The notes below the pieces were generated by a model. It saw only the letters and a list, made by a program, of their open reading frames with translations. It was not told the origin of the DNA and did not search any database. Both the position numbers and the translations under genes were made by a program. From assembly GCA_001414485.1 (NCBI GenBank), contig LLEY01000045.1:1-64000 (forward strand): a stretch of DNA of 64,000 bases, in the 5' to 3' direction. Below are positions 1 to 11,005 of this stretch, piece after piece. Each line of letters begins with the position of its first letter. Position 1 is the first letter of the stretch. Source of the DNA: Calycina herbarum (Eukaryota; Ascomycota; Leotiomycetes; Helotiales; Pezizellaceae).

Positions 1-68
1 CCCCCCCCCCCCCCCACACTTCTTCCACAGCAACAAAAACTCCAGCCAAATTCATCAACAGTCTGAAA

Positions 69-236
69 ATGTGTTTCCCCCTCCCCCTCCCAAATCCCAC
101 GTCCGCAAGCCAAAAACAGTACCTACTCTGGAATTGGCACTGTTGTTGTTGCGACGAGGAAAATCCAGGAAGCGTGTTGTTTTGTGAAAGGTGTGGACAT
201 TATACCCTAGGTTGCAAGGATTGCATCTGTTGTTAA
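69..236 (+). CDS. small Cys-rich protein, possible 3' end of a longer gene
   Basis: The ORF from the first ATG encodes 55 residues with a tryptophan-led Cys cluster: W-H-C-C-C-C, an 11-residue spacer, C-x2-C-G-H, then C-x2-C-x-C-C. This W.CC.C / CxxCGH / CxxC layout resembles the tiny zinc-ribbon-like proteins common in filamentous ascomycetes, so zinc binding is plausible. The frame stays open to the left edge of the window, and a CTTCCACAG that could be a splice acceptor lies at about 22-30. The stretch may therefore be the last exon of a gene starting outside the window. No family is recognised with certainty and no function is proposed. The run of 15 C at the very start could be an assembly edge or a real homopolymer. 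Confidence 0.45.
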   Translation: MCFPLPLPNPTSASQKQYLLWNWHCCCCDEENPGSVLFCERCGHYTLGCKDCICC

Positions 237-1195
237 TGAATGAAATTTAAATACAAGGTTGACTAGAGTCTTAGTTTAGTATTTGTATTTTGAGTCTAGT
301 AGGTCGTTGTTCTATCCCAGGCTGTTCTTCAGATAAAAATGACCAAGGGCTTGTCAACTCCAAGAAATCTTTCGTGGAGGCTCTATTTTGAGACATCTTG
401 GGAAGTTGGGAAGTTTGCTTCCGCTACATCGAATTGGAAGAGTATCCTATCCCTCTTGTGATGGGCAAACAAAAGCGGCAGTAAATACCTTTTGTCACTC
501 CAGAATCTCCACGAAAGTAGATAGAATTGGACTTTTGCGAATCCCCGGTGATTTTACAAGTGTTCTGCCCTAGAAAGCTGGTTTCGTCACGGGTGGGCAG
601 GTAGAATCCTGAGGTATTCTGGATATGACAGATGAGATAGCTGTTGTAGATGATAACCGTAGTACCCGCAATGGACACAAAACCACAGACATAAGACGAT
701 TGCAATTAATTGGGCCATTCACAAAAAACAAAATGAATGAATGTAAGAAACGAACGTGGTAGTCAATATTAAACAACTATCCATTCTAAAAAACCCTCCC
801 ATCCATTTTCTCAAAAGGTAAAAAACAAAAGGCCAACGGGTATAAAGTAATCATCATGTTATCATTTCCTTCTTCCCACCAAGTACAAGCCCCTCTGAGA
901 TCTTTTCGTAAAACAGCCTTCCTCAAATCTGTAAAGTGTTGGCCCAAAAAGGACGATATCATAAACCCAGAAAAAGAAGTGACGCCTTGCGGACAAATTT
1001 GTGTCTACCCAACACCGCAAACGCCATAAAGATGAATGAAGAGACCGCCCCAATCCGTCTCTGTGCTATGTGCAATACTGAATCGTTCGTAGTCCCCCCA
1101 AACACAAAATAAAATACAAGAAGTGCCGAACGTATTATTGCCAAGGCCACTCAGCGCCTCGAATCGTTGTTCTCTTTCTATCAAAGAGAGAGCGA
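237..1195. other. intergenic, no gene seen
   Basis: Several short ORFs occur on both strands but none has a recognisable domain or convincing splice structure. The one notable item is a solo CAAAAGCGGCAGTAAATACC at 470-489. It matches the end of the inverted-repeat element family described at 14150-14424. No partner end was found within the next few hundred bases. Confidence 0.5.
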
Positions 1196-2598
1196 TTATG
1201 CGAGGAAGACAGTACATCCAACAAGAGCCACCATGAACAAGTAACCGGTTGATCCGAGGACGCCGGCGAGAGAAGTGGGACTTGAGGTTGAGGATGTGGC
1301 GCCCGAGGTAGCGCTATCGGTTGAGGATGGGTCGGCTGCTGTTGTACCATTTGGTAGGGTTCCGTTGATGACGAAGGTTTCGGTGTTGTTGATGATGGAG
1401 ATGGTGACGAGGGAAGCATTTAGATTCGTTCCGTCTCCGATGATGTTCGTAAGGAAGGTGGAGTTGCCATTATCGTCACAACCGCATACGGCGTAAGCCG
1501 CACAAACGCAATCGATTGGCTTGGTCTCGTTGGCTCCAGTTCCATCGTCTTGTCTCTCGTAGAGATTTCGTGGGGTGACTGTAGGTGTTGCTGTTGCAGA
1601 AGCAGAAGTGGATGTGGCCGTTCGGTTTCTTCGTCCGGTGCGGTTATAGTATGTGTATGGATGATAATAAGGATAGCTGTAAAGTCCATATGGCCATGAT
1701 CCATGGTACGAGGACAATGCAACTGCTGCTCCTACACCTACTCCAGCACCCACTCCGATTGCGAGAGGACTGATTCCGCTTGGTGATTTCCCACCTGAGC
1801 TGTATGGTGTCGATGCTCCTCCTCCATAGTATTTTCCTCCTCCGAAAGATCTTGAAGCCCCGGAACCGGACTTTGTGGCACCGCCGGCGTTTGAGGATGA
1901 TGAACCTCGACTTGATGAAGAGGAAGAGGAAGAACTAAGAGTTGTTAGATGATGTCTGAGATACCCCCTGACTGTGATCCGAGATATATAGTGATGACTA
2001 GAAGAAAAGCGACCATGACCGTGAAGTCTGGTGGTTGTAATCGACTAGAACTGGAATGTTGCGACGCATGATTGGCATTGGCAGCAGCAACAGCTCCAGC
2101 TGCCGCAATCACCGCCCCGCCTTTCCTGTCGTCGCTATTCCCAACTCCAGCCCCGACTCTTGGAGAAGTACTACTTCCCCCCAGCCATCGCCACAAAGCT
2201 CCAAGGCCATCCCCTCCTGGATTTCCCCTCGACGCTCCAACACCACCTCCCCCATTATACGACGGGAGATACCCAGAGGAACCACCCTTGCCCGATGACG
2301 AAGAAGAAGAAACATACCCAGACGATCCGCCTTTACCCGAACTACTTGACGATGATGATGATGATGAACTGGATGAAGAGCCACTGCTAGAGGATCCACC
2401 CCCCTTGCCACCACCACCTCCACCCCCCTTCCGCTTGTATAATTCCGAAGCGGCTTCGTATGCGCGCTCTGCGAAACTCTTGTCGACGAAATCGTACTCT
2501 TCGCGCTCGACAAGGAGGACGTCATTGTGCTGAGGGACCGCGAAGGCCGAAGTCTGGCAGGCGAGCAAAGCCGCAGCGACGAAACTGGAAATCTTCAT
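1196..2598 (-). CDS. secreted Gly/Ser-rich protein, DUF7732-like, GPI-type C-terminus
   Basis: The start at 2598 gives a clear signal peptide (about 20 residues ending TSAFA). A short linker, a KRK-GGGGGGG run and long Ser/Gly tracts follow. A second open segment (1934 down to 1196) continues with Ser-rich sequence, GGGKYYGGG, a Tyr/Pro-rich stretch, CVCAAYAVCGCDDNGN, INGTLPNGTT and a hydrophobic C-terminal tail typical of GPI-anchor signals. That second half is the conserved part I associate with the fungal DUF7732-type family. It has no start or signal peptide of its own, so I read one gene with an intron removing the stop near 1945. The acceptor is probably TCTTAG at 1940-1935, with CTAAC a few bases before it. 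The donor is not settled: the frame needs a length of 2 modulo 3, and 2065 or 2194 would fit. Likely a cell-wall or surface protein of unknown role. Confidence 0.65.
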
Positions 2599-4013
2599 GT
2601 TGTGTGATGTGTGATGTGTGTAGGTAGGGCAAAATATGTAAGAAGTCTTTGGGGAAATATCAGATGAGATATGTTGTGCGACGAGATTGAAAATAATTAA
2701 GAGGAGGAAAGAGACAATGGATTTATCTTAATTCGGGCGTTTGGTGGTGTCTCAGGTTGGCTCGGTGCTATGTCAGGGCGCAGGAGGCGTTATTATATAT
2801 TCCGAACAGGGGTGTGATTGTGGCGGGGAGCTGATCTTCTTTGAAGGTCAGATTCGGTCATTGATTTACCCTTTTACGGCAGCCACAACTACCTACGATT
2901 TAGTGAATTCAACGAGATAGAATACCAAGATCCTAGCTCCCGGGATTGGCTAACAAAACCGCCTTATATCATCGTGTCATGGATTTATGGAGCACCCTTT
3001 GCGTTTGACGTGAGAGGGAAATCGAAGTTTGCAACCAATCACCAACACGTTGCTGCGGGAGTGGGCTTCACGGCAGGCTGCGCCTTGTTTTCCCCCCTTG
3101 CCCCAGCATCATTGAAGGAAGCACACATCGAGACATCTTTGTAAGATTTCCGGAGCAAAGAGTGCCAGGTGGCGGGTAGCCAAGAGTTTATGGAGGGAGG
3201 TATTTGACATCAAAATAATTACAGCGAATTAGGCAGTTGTATTTCTCTCCCGGTACAAGAAGACCCTGCTGGCAGATTACTGGACCGCAAACGAAGCATA
3301 GCCCTGAGATCCGACCCTGAGATCCGACCTTGAATGATAGTGAGGTGGGTATATCGTGAGAAATACGATTTAGTTGTAGATTTCGAAACTCTAATAATTC
3401 CAAGAGACTGAAGAAGAAGCTTGAAAGTCGGTGTAGGTTGTAGTAATTGTCTTCGAAACAATTCCAGAAAAAAGAGCAAAGCAGGTGTGTAACTCAATGA
3501 TAATATGGCGGTAAAATCTAGCCACAGGAACACAAGCACCAGACCACCACCTTGAAACTGGACTAGGAAGGTGAGCTGTATAATGTATAAGCCCTGCACA
3601 CTGGTGCGCGCCTCTTTCCTGACTTCGCTACCGAAATGACCTCTTGGACCGGTCAAAACGTGCTATGACGGGCTTCCTGATGAGTAAAGAAAACCGGAGG
3701 AGCTGCGACTTCGCAAACTGATAACATCGCGTGATTGGCAATTATTGACGTCGTCGTAGCTATGCGACTTCGCCCCAAGGCAGCACTAGGAAGTTAGAAA
3801 GTGTGAAAATGGAATCGCCAGGAAGATCTATCCGGCAATTGAAACTCTGCACTTCATAGGAAGAAGAAGAATAGGGTTCAAAACATGACTTTTGTCTATC
3901 TAGACTCCAAGATCCATTCGAAAATTGAATACCTTGCATTCCGTAGAGCTGAAGGACGGAGACCGCTAGAACGAATTTGTTCATTATCATAATCATTTGA
4001 CCATGTGAGCATT
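2599..4013. other. intergenic, no gene seen
   Basis: This holds the promoter of the Gly/Ser-rich gene, with a TTATATATTCC AT-rich box near 2795, and the downstream flank of the UDP-GlcNAc pyrophosphorylase gene. ORFs at 3188-3656 and 3760-4017 on the minus strand show no domain, no signal peptide and no coding-like splice pattern, and are treated as chance. Confidence 0.5.
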
Positions 4014-5623
4014 TCATGGCTTTTCGTATTCCAGAATGACAGGAGTGGTGATGGTCTTGCCCTTGAATGTTTCAAGTCCTTCTCCGCCCTACGAAACTGT
4101 CAGTATCGCGATCCAGGGTGGTAGCGCAATAGTAAACTTACGTAGCTGATCAATGGGGAAACTTCAACACCATCGCCTTTTCCGGCGCTGACCAGTGTCG
4201 CACCAGCAGCTTGAAGCCATCGCTGTCCTTGGTTCATGATATCTGCCTTACTGGTCTCAGCGTTATCCTCCTTGCTGCCAGCTCCATTCTTTAATGGCGA
4301 GAACTCGTCCTCGCGCTTGACTTCGAGGCATCCGAATTTGGAAAGCTCCAGCATAGGGAAAACATCAAAGACGAATTGCTCGAGTTTGATGCCATTGGGT
4401 TTCTCAGGCTTGACGGTTTCACCTGTCTCGGTGTTGACGTAAGGAATCTTCTTACGAGCCACATGATGAGGAAGGTTGCTCGCCCATTCTGGGATAGATT
4501 CTAGGAATCGGAAGGAGTAGTAGTGGTTGACGATGTTGGCAGCTCGGAATTTCAATACGCTTGGGGCGTTTGGATCAGATGGCTGGTGTGCGTCCAAGGC
4601 TTCTGCGACCTCATTGTCAATCTCGGAGTATTCGACAACATCTGGTTTGCCATTCTTTATCAGAATGAGCCCAACTGCCTCGGTAGCGTTTCGCTTTCGG
4701 ACGACCTTGGTTGCAATATCAACATCCTTGGATGCAGAAAATCCGATGAACACAGGATCGGCGACCTTGACCAAGCAGTTATCCACACAGTAAGCGTGGA
4801 TATGTTCAATACCACGCTTTTTCATGTCACCAGTAACATCCGAGTTGACAAGTGCTTGGTAGATACCTCCATTTCCGTCTGGGGCCACAGCCACTCTTCC
4901 CTTGCTCTCTAACAAGATCTTACCCTCATTCGAGATACAAGGCAGAACACCCTGCTCGAAAATAATGACATTCTTCTTTTGAAGGCCAAAATAGTTGTTC
5001 TCCTGAAAGTATTTCTCTGTAGGGCCTCTTGTTGGTCCACTGGTCATGACATACCAAGGGATCACAATTTTGGTATCCCCTCCAGCCTTCTTGTGTGCCA
5101 AACTCTGCAACTTCTTTATTCTCTCGCCCTGCATTTGGAAAAGTGATTTTCCTGACAGAAGACCAATGTTGAAGCAACCTTTTGGATCCGAACTGCCCAA
5201 TCGCGTTCCTTGTCCACCAGCCATAAGCACGACACCGACTTTGTTCTGAGCAATCAAGTCCAATCCCGACTCGTACCACTTCTCCAAGTCCTCAGCCTTC
5301 GAATCGAGAATACTGGCCGTGGCAGATTCGGGGAGGGGTTCGAGAGGTGATTCCTTGTCGGCATCTTGAGCTTTGGGTGGGTTCAAAGCCTTGTCTGTGA
5401 TTTTGTTGATATATTCTGGGTCGAAGCCAGAGAGTTGTTCGAAGAGTTTGGCTTTCTCGGCAGAATTGAGGGTGTCGTAGAATGCAAAGACTTGGTCTTG
5501 TTTGGCCTTGATGTATTTGTCTTTCAGCTCTTGGAGCTCGCTGGCAGAGGGTTCTCGTGGGGCAGCATCGTTGCTACCTCCAACACCGGGGATTTTGTTG
5601 AGAAGGTTCTTTGTTGCTTCCAT
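4014..5623 (-). CDS. UAP1: UDP-N-acetylglucosamine pyrophosphorylase
   Basis: The enzyme joins UTP and GlcNAc-1-phosphate to make cytosolic UDP-GlcNAc, the precursor for chitin, N-glycans and GPI anchors. The nucleotide-binding signature [11 protein letters not shown] is at residues 133-143, followed by [11 protein letters not shown]. The rest of the sequence is colinear with the eukaryotic UAP family. Exon 1 is 5623-4142. A 53-base intron follows (GTAAGT at 4141, TAG ending 4089), then a short last exon 4088-4014 ending [15 protein letters not shown]. The spliced product is 518 residues, normal for the family. Without splicing, the frame would end in an unrelated tail. The frame is open for 51 more codons upstream, but that stretch is not conserved in character, so MEATKNLL was chosen as the start. 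It is a single essential-type housekeeping gene with no related neighbours. Confidence 0.95.
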
Positions 5624-6481
5624 GATGTGCAAATAACGTGTATCGTTGAAGCAAAAGCTAAGGTTGGTAGGTGGTTTGAGAATCGTGGATGGAGGGGTAA
5701 GGCTCTTTGTATTGCTTCCTGGTTCAGGGGTTCTTAATATCTTAATATAGATCAGCCCCCGGAAATGCCCCAACAAATCGTGACCTCCCGAGTCTTCAGC
5801 CCAGCACGATCCGTGAATATCTTCAATTATTGGCTACCATTCACGAGTTTCTTTTTCTCCTTCATACCCAGTAGCAGCGTCTCATTCAGTACATTACTTG
5901 CTTTGCCTTTCTCCGTCATCTGGAAATCCAGTATACGCAGCTTATATTGCTTTTGTGGTCATTCACCGCTTTAAAATCGCAACTTGCAAGCCTTCCGATT
6001 CGGCCATCTGTACCAGGGGCAGATTTTGCCAGGAATTGCCAGAGTCAATCGCCCCTGTTGGATGGCAAAAGAACGAGTCCCTGAAATGAGGAAGAGGTTG
6101 AGAGGATCTTTCAATCAATACTATTATATTCGGTGTCTGTTATGTAAGAGGTAGCTAAGGGATATTCTATTAAATAGCCTTCGAACAATCACTTCTTTGC
6201 TATCCTGGCCATTTATTCCAGGACTTCTATAACAATCCCTTTCGCCGGTGTACGGTGTGCGGATAACGAAAGCTTGAACTCTTACAAACAATTTCCTAAC
6301 TATTGAAATACAGTCGAAACAATTATCTCCAAGGATCGAAATGTGTTTCCAAGTATTTCATCACACACAACAATAGTCTCAAGTGCTGCTTTTAATGGAC
6401 AAATGGTACAATTTACTGTAATTTTGAATCATTACATGTCCTCTATTTGATAGCACCTTGCAATCTGGTAAGCAGCTATGT
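5624..6481. other. intergenic, promoter of UAP1
   Basis: No gene was recognised. The first part is the UAP1 5' leader and promoter; the rest is the 3' flank of the thymine-DNA glycosylase gene. Short plus-strand ORFs at 5765-6089 are unsupported. Confidence 0.5.
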
Positions 6482-7792
6482 TCACAACATCGTATTCGAA
6501 TCCGCTACTTCAATCTTAACTTCCACGGCTTCGACAACGCCAGTTTCCAGAGCCGTTTGAGCACCAGAAATGCCATACTCCGCAACAGCAACTGAGGATT
6601 GTGCTTCACCAGCAACAGCTCTTGCCGCTCTTCTCTCTTTCACCCAATCCCCGATTTCCTTCCAATTCGCAAGTTTCTCTGCATATGGAACTGTAGCAGC
6701 CAGACCGCTTGTTGACGTTGCCACGAACACTCTTGCACCCTCCCAAGGAGTCGATGAACCATCGCCGTCGGGTTTTCCATCAGATGCCCCTTCAACCCCC
6801 TCACTCTCTTCATTCCCATCAGCCGTCACCGCTCCCATCATCTCCTCTTGCCACCCATAAGCAAACTCCCCCTTCTTCAAAGCTCTGCCCTTCTTGACTC
6901 TGAAGATACTCTCCCAGACACTCTTCCCAACAATGCAAACACATTCTGGTCTCCACTTCGCGACCTTTGCCTCTAGAATAACCACATTGGCATCCATTTC
7001 CTTCTTACTCAACTCAGCGCCATTTCTCGAAGGCCTCTCGACGATATTCGTGTTCCCACAGCCCCAATCAACGAGCAAATCTCTATCTTCTTCAGGCTTC
7101 AGAAGACGAGAGGTGATCCCTGAATTGAATACAAACTTCCAGAAATGGTTCGTGGGGTGTGAATACATGTGTCCAGCGGTGGCGGTCATTACACCTGGAT
7201 TGAGACCAATGAAGAGAAGTATCATAGAGGGCCCAACGATGTCTGGGATTGGAGAGAGGTGCGCATATGTTGATGGGTTGGCATATTTAGTTGGTGAGCT
7301 TTTCTTCTTGCTCGGGGAACCCTTTCTCTTGCTTGGTGTCGTGATATCGTTTATTGTCTTGCGTTTGCGGCCAGATGGAGTCAGGAGTACAGCAGGATCT
7401 AGAGTAAGACTTCCAACACTTCCAAGATATGGAGACGCCGTTTCATCGTCTTCTATTTTGACAGATCGTGACCTGGGTGTGACATGTCGTGGACTTTTGC
7501 GAACGGGTGATGGAGTCGCTGAAGACCGACTTGGAGAATTTATCAATTGGAGAGATGCGGTATTGACTTCGGTCTGTTGAGTAGATCCAACTGGTCGCAA
7601 AGGAGAAAGAACAATTCGAGGAACTTTCTTGTTTGGAGACGATGACTCTTTTTTTGCCGCTGTAGATGAAAGTGAGAATGAGGATAAGTCGAGCCGCCCA
7701 GCAAATGTGGCCAGCTTTGGTGGCGATGCGATATCTGAGTCGTTGAAAGGGTCGTCCTCTATCGGAATTTGATTCTCCTCGGTTTCCGCCAT
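6482..7792 (-). CDS. G/T mismatch-specific thymine-DNA glycosylase
   Basis: An intronless 436-residue protein. A long Ser/Pro/Lys-rich, presumably disordered, nuclear N-terminal region (1-185) contains basic runs such as GRKRK and KRKGSPSKKK. A TDG/Mug-fold glycosylase domain follows. The active-site motif GLNPG is at residues 196-200, followed by HPTNHFWK and WGCGNTNIVERPS, which match the TDG family in which the Asn of the NPG motif positions the water nucleophile. The end of the fold is seen in VFVATSTSGLAATVPY and NWKEIGDWV. The role is base excision of T or U opposite G. I chose the ATG at 7792; an in-frame ATG at 7900 would add 36 residues with no family likeness. A residual doubt is the acidic insert around residues 330-350. 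Confidence 0.9.
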   Translation of the reverse strand: MAETEENQIPIEDDPFNDSDIASPPKLATFAGRLDLSSFSLSSTAAKKESSSPNKKVPRIVLSPLRPVGSTQQTEVNTASLQLINSPSRSSATPSPVRKSPRHVTPRSRSVKIEDDETASPYLGSVGSLTLDPAVLLTPSGRKRKTINDITTPSKRKGSPSKKKSSPTKYANPSTYAHLSPIPDIVGPSMILLFIGLNPGVMTATAGHMYSHPTNHFWKFVFNSGITSRLLKPEEDRDLLVDWGCGNTNIVERPSRNGAELSKKEMDANVVILEAKVAKWRPECVCIVGKSVWESIFRVKKGRALKKGEFAYGWQEEMMGAVTADGNEESEGVEGASDGKPDGDGSSTPWEGARVFVATSTSGLAATVPYAEKLANWKEIGDWVKERRAARAVAGEAQSSVAVAEYGISGAQTALETGVVEAVEVKIEVADSNTML

Positions 7793-9517
7793 TTTGAATG
7801 GAATGGTGATGGTGATGTTGGTTGAGGATTGTGATGGCGAGTTTGAGGTTTGTGATGGAGGCGGAAAGCGTACATCCCAAGTAAGCCGAAGCGGGGCCAA
7901 TCATTAGCGATCACGTGGCCTGTGACATTTTGCCTGCACAATCGATTTTTTGCTTTCATTGCGCTATTCACTTATTTGGAAGGTTTTGGTGTAGTTCTTT
8001 TCTCCGCGGTGTTCCAATGTTATCTTGGGTGGGTGGTGGTGAACTGAGAGTTTCGGTCAACCCCCTTCTCATTGCGCTACTAATTCTCGGATAATTATAC
8101 GAGGGATTTAGGAGAAACTCTCTAAGACCTCCTTAAATAACTAAACTTTTAGAGTGAAAAACTAAAATCTTATCAGGTTCCTCTGGGGTTGACAAATCTA
8201 GACACCTAAGTTTCGAGATCACGAAGAATAGAATCATGGTGCCAAAAAAGTAGACGAGGAAATGGAGTGAATTATTTCAGGATACCGGGGGAATCGAGTT
8301 TGGTGATTACAAATGGCTAGCACAGAGACTTCCTACTCCAACACATTCGCTCCACCTCCCCGTTCGCCCATGTCTAAATATGGCCTTGTTGAACTGTGAT
8401 CTTGAAAAATAAAGCTTTCTTGCATGATATGGAGGCTTAACCTCTTCTTTCGATAGTTAATATGTAGATGCCATTTTTGCATTCTCTTTTCGGTTTAAGC
8501 AGAGCTTGGGAAAGACTTGACGGGTATGTAAGTTGGAGACTGCAAATTTGTGTTGGGCAACGGCGAGATACTGATACCATATGACACACTCTCGTTAACT
8601 CCTATTATTACCCCAAAGGTTCTTGGAACATTATAACTGTATGTCCAAGTGTATTTGTATACAAATAAGCAAAGGTGTCGCGTTCAGTAATCTGCGGTAG
8701 GTACTGGGCTACCTGGAGTGGCACAGCAATCCTTTCAACCGTAAAGAGTTGAGACCAAAAAATGGAAGAAGCGCGGCTGTGATCTCTATATCATGAAATA
8801 TTTTTTCTGGAATTATTGTTAAACTCTTCCCTTAAAGTGAAGTCCCTTTGAAAGTTGTCCATGACCTATCTTAATTCTATTATACCTTCTTAAACTTGCT
8901 TAGTAAACCAGAAACCTCTTGCATGTACGACAACACCCATCCAACAAACCCCCTTCATCTCGGTGCGGTAACCAACCCACTTCTAGCCCATCGAACAACA
9001 ATCCCTTTCCATCACTAGGGAAGGTAGAAAAATCGTAACTCCACTCTCGAATCCTTTCCTAGCACTTACCGAGGCATTGATCTCAACGGAAGGTCTATCC
9101 CCAGCTGCCCAATCTTTACTCAATTATTTGTCAACCAGCCAAATGAACTGATGCTTGCTTTTCTCCATTCTATTTGCCATGTTTAATTGGTCGGCGTTTG
9201 GTTCCCCGCTTCTTTAGCAACAATGCAGAGGAGGCTAAATACCTGCAGGAGGATCAAGTACCATGAGTACGAGGAGATATCGCCATAACGTGATCTACAT
9301 TTAGGAAAACAATTCAAATACCCCGAGGTCTAGTGAAACTGTCGGCAAGAACAAGGGAGAAGATTTTGTAGGAAAATGGGAGGAGAGTATGTATATAAGT
9401 AGTTCTCCGCTAAATAGGTGGACTTGATGTTGTAAGATTCTTGTTTTTGCTATTTGAAAAGGAAGACAGTAATACCTACCTTCTGTTTTAAGAAAGTGCA
9501 GTTAGGAAACAAACCCT
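7793..9517. other. intergenic, no gene seen
   Basis: There is no ORF above about 60 codons with support, and no RNA gene was recognised. It contains the glycosylase promoter at the left end and a GTATATAAG box at 9391-9399, about 125 bases before the next start codon. Confidence 0.5.
9391..9399 (+). promoter_or_regulatory. TATA-like box of the secreted PAN-like gene
   Basis: GTATATAAG lies about 120 bases upstream of the ATG at 9518, a usual spacing for a fungal TATA element with a short 5' leader. Inferred from motif and distance only. Confidence 0.4.
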
Positions 9518-11005
9518 ATGTTTTCACTTCAGATTCTTGTGGCTTTCTGCCTCTCGGTCCCAATATCAGCTTGGACAAAAGGACTAGGTATATACTATAA
9601 TCCTTTGATGAGATCGCCAACTGACAAGCGCATAGAATGTACCTCGCCATACTACGTCTGGACAGTTTCAAGTACCATCCTCACTCCGTAAGTGTTCATC
9701 CCAACAACTTTCATTCCCATCGATCGTGCCTTTTTCTAATGAACAAACAGACCAGCAACAGCATCTCCCCCCTCCTACACACCAACAAATTTCTGCTCAT
9801 CCTTCCTCCAACAAACAACCTTCCATGAAATTCCCATAACCTCAACCGGGATCTCCACATCAACAAAGACATCCACAATCGCACATACAACAACGATTAC
9901 TGATTCAAGGTACTTCCACTTCCCCTTGGCCACCTTTCCCTCCATACCTTGTCAAATCTAATAATGAGAAAAAAGCTCACCAACATCAACTGTCTACTGT
10001 CCCCTCCCATCAGCAAAGCCAATCTGCGGTCTCAAATTCAACAACGCAATCTCGCCCCAAGTCATGAACCAAATTTACAACCCCGAATCGGGTTCTACGG
10101 CTTATGCATATGTAACTGAATCGGAATGCCATGAACTTTGTGTTGCGAGGTCGGACTGTCATTGTGAGATCCTCTTTTCCCACCTTTCTCCGAAAAAGAA
10201 ACGCGAAGAAGAAGAAATGCGACGAGAGCATTAAAACTGATCTTTTGAAATCCCAGCATTCCTACTAGAAGGCACCAACCCACCAGGGAGCCCCAAACCA
10301 TGCTCTCTCTTCCGCGAAAACTTAGGCGAGAATGGCACGAGAGCAGAACCAAATCCGGAATTTGTACCTCAATGGCCTGCTTGGTATGACAGGAATTGTC
10401 AGAGTTGGTTACCTGTAAGTCGTACTTTTCTCTCTTCCTAGGATGAAGAACAAGAAGAAACCAACTAACAAACCTCAGGACCTCTGCACACCCCAACCAA
10501 CAACACTTTCAACAGCCGCTCATTTAGAGAAACGACAAACACAAATAGAATCAACCTCGGCATCTACACCCATCCCAACTCCCATCCCGTCCTCAGAGCC
10601 AATAATCACAGCTTCCCCCCTCGAAACCCGTGAAATAAAAAATATCCCAGACTACCTAACAACCTACTCCTGGGCATCTTACTATTACCTCTCAGCGGCC
10701 TGTTCATGTGTAATCACTTCCGCATCCCCTTTGACAGATATTACTACCACAGGGACTTATACGAAGTGGATTAGTACTGTGGTATGTATTATTCCGTTCC
10801 CTTTCCCCTTCCCCTTTAATCCCATCCCCCCATTTTCCGTCTCGCTCTTTCTTGATTGAGCGATGGAACCCCGGATCTCTCAGTTTCAAGAATGTAAGCT
10901 AACAATGAATGTGATGATACCTAGACAACAACAGTCACCACGGATTCAACTCGCTATACCTTCACAACACCACATTACGCTACGACGACCACGAGCATCC
11001 TATGA
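9518..11005 (+). CDS. secreted Cys-rich protein with a PAN/Apple-like segment, seven exons
   Basis: Exons worked out by phase and consensus are 9518-9587, 9636-9687, 9751-9909, 9976-10163, 10257-10414, 10479-10781 and 10925-11005. They give 336 residues. The product starts with a signal peptide (MFSLQILVAFCLSVPISAW), then a Thr/Ser/Pro-rich linker. A Cys-rich core reads CPLPSAKPICG, then SECHELCVARSDCHSFLLEG, then CSLF and DRNCQSWLP. The pattern of C-x3-C-x5-C around an aromatic and a later CSLF resembles fungal PAN/Apple-type modules, which bind protein or carbohydrate. A second Ser/Thr/Pro-rich stretch, a YYLSAACSCV segment and a TTT-rich tail follow. There is no GPI-like hydrophobic end. 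It is probably a wall-associated or apoplastic protein. All seven exons join in frame with GT-AG borders, which supports the model strongly; the exact function is unknown. Confidence 0.75.

Noticed and set aside
1..15. C run as telomere end
   Set aside because: Fungal telomeres are TTAGGG repeats; a pure C run is more likely a homopolymer or assembly edge.
1196..1753. Second half of the Gly/Ser gene as a separate gene
   Set aside because: It would lack a signal peptide and a start, and the open frame continues upstream into Ser-rich sequence matching the first half, so a spliced single gene fits better.
3760..4017. An 85-codon minus-strand ORF with a hydrophobic start
   Set aside because: It overlaps the last bases of the UAP1 coding exon region, has no cleavage-like site and no neighbours supporting it.
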